From JBDSGC01 sp046594105 (GTDB taxonomy: Bacteria > Acidobacteriota > Thermoanaerobaculia > Gp7-AA8): DNA of 8,144 nucleotides. A program made the position numbers and the translations under genes. The DNA is taken from assembly GCA_046594105.1 (NCBI GenBank), contig JBKJQB010000325.1, positions 1 through 8,144 on the forward strand, written 5' to 3'. Below the pieces are notes generated by a model. That model was not told where the DNA came from. It made no database searches and saw only the letters and a program-made list of their open reading frames with translations. This document shows positions 6,770 through 8,144 of the stretch, piece after piece; position 1 is the first letter of the stretch, and each line of letters starts with the position of its first letter.

Positions 6770-6985
6770 ATGACCGTAAGGTTTTTCCCCGGAAGTCGTA
6801 AGCAGAAAACCAGCCTGGTGGCCGGTTTCCTGTCGCAATACCATGTGGACCATGAGCTGGCCCGCCCGGAAGATTGCTCCATGAAGAGCATCCATCTGGG
6901 AACGGATCCCGCGGTGGAGGTCGATGGACGCCTGTTCGTTGATCCCAACGTCGATGCTCTGAAGAAGATCCTGAAGGTCGGCTGA
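6770..6985 (+). CDS. Small glutaredoxin/thioredoxin-fold-like protein lacking CxxC
   Basis: A 71-residue soluble protein. Its layout follows a minimal glutaredoxin: strand MTVRFF, a helix around 12-24 (TSLVAGFLSQYHV), a second strand-like stretch DHELA, then TDPAVEVDGR (45-54), which resembles the cis-Pro segment before the VDG turn, and a C-terminal helix NVDALKKILKV. Where glutaredoxins carry CxxC, about residues 8-13, it has GSRKQK and no cysteine. The only cysteine is Cys36, in the middle of the chain. If the fold is right, it is not a standard dithiol oxidoreductase and may bind or sense instead. I cannot assign a named family. It has its own candidate promoter, a strong ribosome binding site and a terminator, so it is probably monocistronic and well expressed. 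Coding status is supported by these signals; the fold assignment is inference. Confidence 0.7.
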   Translation: MTVRFFPGSRKQKTSLVAGFLSQYHVDHELARPEDCSMKSIHLGTDPAVEVDGRLFVDPNVDALKKILKVG

Positions 6986-6994
6986 CGACCTGCA

Positions 6995-7026
6995 GCGCGC
7001 GGAGAGTTCCTCCGCGCGCCTTCTTC
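6995..7026 (+). terminator. Intrinsic terminator after the small gene
   Basis: GCGCGCGGAG (6995-7004) and CTCCGCGCGC (7010-7019) form a perfect 10-bp GC-rich stem with loop AGTTC, followed by the pyrimidine tract CTTCTTCC. It starts 9 bases after the TGA at 6983-6985. It lies between convergent genes, so the hairpin could also stop transcripts from the minus-strand gene ending at 7048. On that strand it is not followed by a T-rich tract, so it should work mainly for the plus-strand gene. Confidence 0.75.
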
Positions 7027-7047
7027 CCCGGCGGTGCCCGGCGCGCC

Positions 7048-7347
7048 CTACGCCGTGCGAAACATCGATTCTGCTTCTTTCTCGATGGTGCTCTTGATCC
7101 GCGGCTCGAATGGTCTGGCGATCAGCGGCAGCTTTCCGTCGATGATCACCTCAGAGTCGGTCACCTCGACGGAGCCGTGCGCCTTGAATCCCTTTGCCGA
7201 GCCTTTGAACAGGAGACGGTCGCCTTCCCAGTGATGCTCCACCTCATTGATGTACTGGCTGTATTGACCCATGAGCGCCTGAAGCCGCATCTCGATCTTC
7301 CTGCGGACAGTCTCCCGGTCACCGTTGTGCGGAATGGTCAGTTTCAT
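7048..7347 (-). CDS. Polyhydroxyalkanoic acid system (PHA_gran_rgn) family protein
   Basis: A 99-residue minus-strand protein, full length for the family. It has an N-terminal MKLTIPHNGDRETVRRKIE, a helix to about residue 35, then HHWEGDRLLFKGSAKGF (38-54), a V/E/T/I-rich strand segment with GSVEVTDSEVIIDGKLPL (58-75), and a C-terminal helix FEPRIKSTIEKEAESMF. This is the pattern of small proteins annotated as polyhydroxyalkanoic acid system or PHA granule-region proteins. In some genomes they lie near PHA genes; elsewhere they are simply conserved and of unknown role. No PHA synthase, depolymerase or phasin is visible here, so a role in storage granules is not supported by context. An AAGGAG Shine-Dalgarno (plus-strand 7357-7362) sits 9 bases before the ATG. 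The gene is convergent with the small redox-like gene and divergent from comM. Confidence 0.85.
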   Translation of the reverse strand: MKLTIPHNGDRETVRRKIEMRLQALMGQYSQYINEVEHHWEGDRLLFKGSAKGFKAHGSVEVTDSEVIIDGKLPLIARPFEPRIKSTIEKEAESMFRTA

Positions 7348-7356
7348 GGTGGTCAG

Positions 7357-7362
7357 CTCCTT
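7357..7362 (-). promoter_or_regulatory. Shine-Dalgarno of the PHA_gran_rgn gene
   Basis: The plus-strand CTCCTT reads AAGGAG on the minus strand and lies 9 bases ahead of the ATG whose first base is 7347. It supports this start over any internal one. Confidence 0.65.
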
Positions 7363-7442
7363 CGATTCCCGAGTGAGACAAAGATGCGGCCGTGCGCTTC
7401 AACCGTCTGAACCTATCACGACGCTTGCCATCGCTTTACCGT

Positions 7443-7486
7443 CCGAGGTAGCCTCGGCGTGGGACTTCCGCGTGGTCGAGCCACGC
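7443..7486 (+). promoter_or_regulatory. Two tandem hairpins immediately upstream of comM
   Basis: CCGAGG (7443-7448) and CCTCGG (7452-7457) form a 6-bp stem with loop TAG. GCGTGG (7470-7475) and CCACGC (7481-7486) form a second 6-bp stem with loop TCGAG that ends one base before the comM ATG at 7488. No Shine-Dalgarno is visible, so in the mRNA the initiation region would sit beside a stem. They could be DNA operators in the divergent intergenic region (7348-7487) or translational control elements. I see no strong -35/-10 pair on either strand there. Confidence 0.35.
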
Positions 7487-7487
7487 C

Positions 7488-8144
7488 ATGCTTTCAAAAG
7501 TATGGAGCGCCGCGACGCTCGGGATTGATGCTGTTCGGATTGTCATCGAGGTCGACGCAGGCGGAATGGACGCCCAGCCGGCCTTCACTCTGGTCGGATT
7601 GCCTGACGCTGCTGTGCGCGAGGCCTACTCGCGCGTGCGGTCGGCCCTCCACAACTGCGGCTTCTGGCTGCCTCCCCGCCACATCACGGTCAACCTCTCG
7701 CCGGCCGACGTCAAGAAAGAGGGATCGGGCTTCGACCTTCCCATCGCCCTGGGGATCCTGCATGCCGCCGAGTTTCTGACCGAGGAGCAACTGGCGGGGA
7801 GGGTCTTCGTCGGTGAGCTATCTCTTGACGGGATGCTGTCGCCGGTGCGCGGAACGCTATCGATCTCGGCCACGCTGGCTCACGACCACAGCGTGCGCGA
7901 GCTGGTGGTTCCTGCTGCGAATGCGAACGAAGCTGCGGCGGTGCAGTCGGTCCGCGTCATCGGCGCGAACCATCTCCCGGAACTGCTTCGTCATCTGCGC
8001 GGCGACCAGTGCATCACACCGGCGGTCTCATCGACGGAGCCGGAGCTCGTCGGAGATGGAGCCGATTTCTCGGAAGTACGCGGCCAGTCCCAGGCCAAAC
8101 GCGCGCTGGAGGTGGCGGCGGCGGGAGGCCACAACGTTCTGATG
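7488..8144 (+). CDS. comM: ComM/YifB family AAA+ ATPase, N-terminal part (runs off the window)
   Basis: The first 219 codons of a YifB/ComM protein (the usual length is about 500 residues), open to the last base. The N-terminal domain is unmistakable: MLSKVWSAATLGID, then FTLVGLPDAAVREAYSRV (33-50), ITVNLSPADVKKEGSGFDLP (66-85) and GELSLDG (109-115). The AAA+ module opens with VRGQSQAKRALEVAAAGGHN (197-216), directly before the Walker A loop, which would lie just past the window edge. ComM is a hexameric helicase that promotes branch migration during natural transformation; many homologues are named Mg-chelatase-like but do not chelate magnesium. ATG 7488 is the only possible start after the in-frame stop at 7449 and matches family N-termini, although no Shine-Dalgarno is visible. 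Whether the ATPase is intact cannot be judged here. Confidence 0.93.
   Translation, partial: MLSKVWSAATLGIDAVRIVIEVDAGGMDAQPAFTLVGLPDAAVREAYSRVRSALHNCGFWLPPRHITVNLSPADVKKEGSGFDLPIALGILHAAEFLTEEQLAGRVFVGELSLDGMLSPVRGTLSISATLAHDHSVRELVVPAANANEAAAVQSVRVIGANHLPELLRHLRGDQCITPAVSSTEPELVGDGADFSEVRGQSQAKRALEVAAAGGHNVLM

Noticed and set aside
7048..7347. A polyhydroxyalkanoate storage locus
   Set aside because: Only the small PHA_gran_rgn family protein is present. No synthase, phasin, depolymerase or precursor enzymes are in the window.
7425..7453. TTGCCA with a 17-base spacer as a promoter for comM
   Set aside because: The matching -10 position reads GTAGCC, which lacks the conserved bases and falls inside the first hairpin.
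1..8144. CRISPR arrays, tRNA or rRNA genes, insertion sequences, phage genes
   Set aside because: I saw no spaced direct repeats, cloverleaf or rRNA-like sequence, transposase motifs or terminal inverted repeats with target duplications.

Overview
The window is 8.1 kb of high-GC bacterial DNA with compact, mostly co-oriented genes and strong G/C preference at third codon positions. It carries ordinary accessory chromosome genes: an exporter pair, a YfhO-type membrane protein, a small redox-fold-like protein, a polyhydroxyalkanoate-system family protein and a ComM/YifB ATPase. I see no phage, insertion sequence, CRISPR array, tRNA or rRNA. The gene content would fit a high-GC Gram-negative-type lineage such as Acidobacteriota or a proteobacterium, but nothing in the sequence fixes the taxon.

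Layout. Bases 1-88 are probably the tail of a gene entering from the left, with a proline-rich C-terminus. Next come a GC-rich hairpin (134-151) and an unrecognised ORF of about 135 codons (204-611). The core is a three-gene plus-strand block: two half-ABC exporters (660-2405 and 2496-4376) and a 761-residue polytopic YfhO-family protein (4388-6673), separated by 90 and 11 bases. The two half-transporters have complementary defects: the first has Asp instead of the catalytic Glu after Walker B, and the second has LSVGE instead of LSGGQ. This is the signature of an obligate heterodimer with one degenerate and one competent ATP site (MdlAB, BmrCD and TM287/288 class). The third gene suggests, but does not prove, that the block serves envelope glycan or glycolipid handling.

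Right part. A 71-residue protein (6770-6985) has its own candidate promoter, a strong ribosome binding site and a 10-bp-stem terminator. It looks like a glutaredoxin/thioredoxin-fold domain without the CxxC site. Convergent to it on the minus strand is a polyhydroxyalkanoic acid system (PHA_gran_rgn) family gene (7048-7347). Divergent from that gene is comM/yifB (7488 onward), which leaves the window just before its Walker A motif.

The most noteworthy signals are non-coding or small. They are a long hairpin with a GGAG loop between the two exporter genes; a perfect TATAAT overlapping the second exporter's stop codon, 10 bases ahead of a GTG start that lacks a Shine-Dalgarno; the cysteine-less glutaredoxin-like mini-gene with a structured leader; and tandem hairpins just before comM. 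I found no convincing new multi-gene system.
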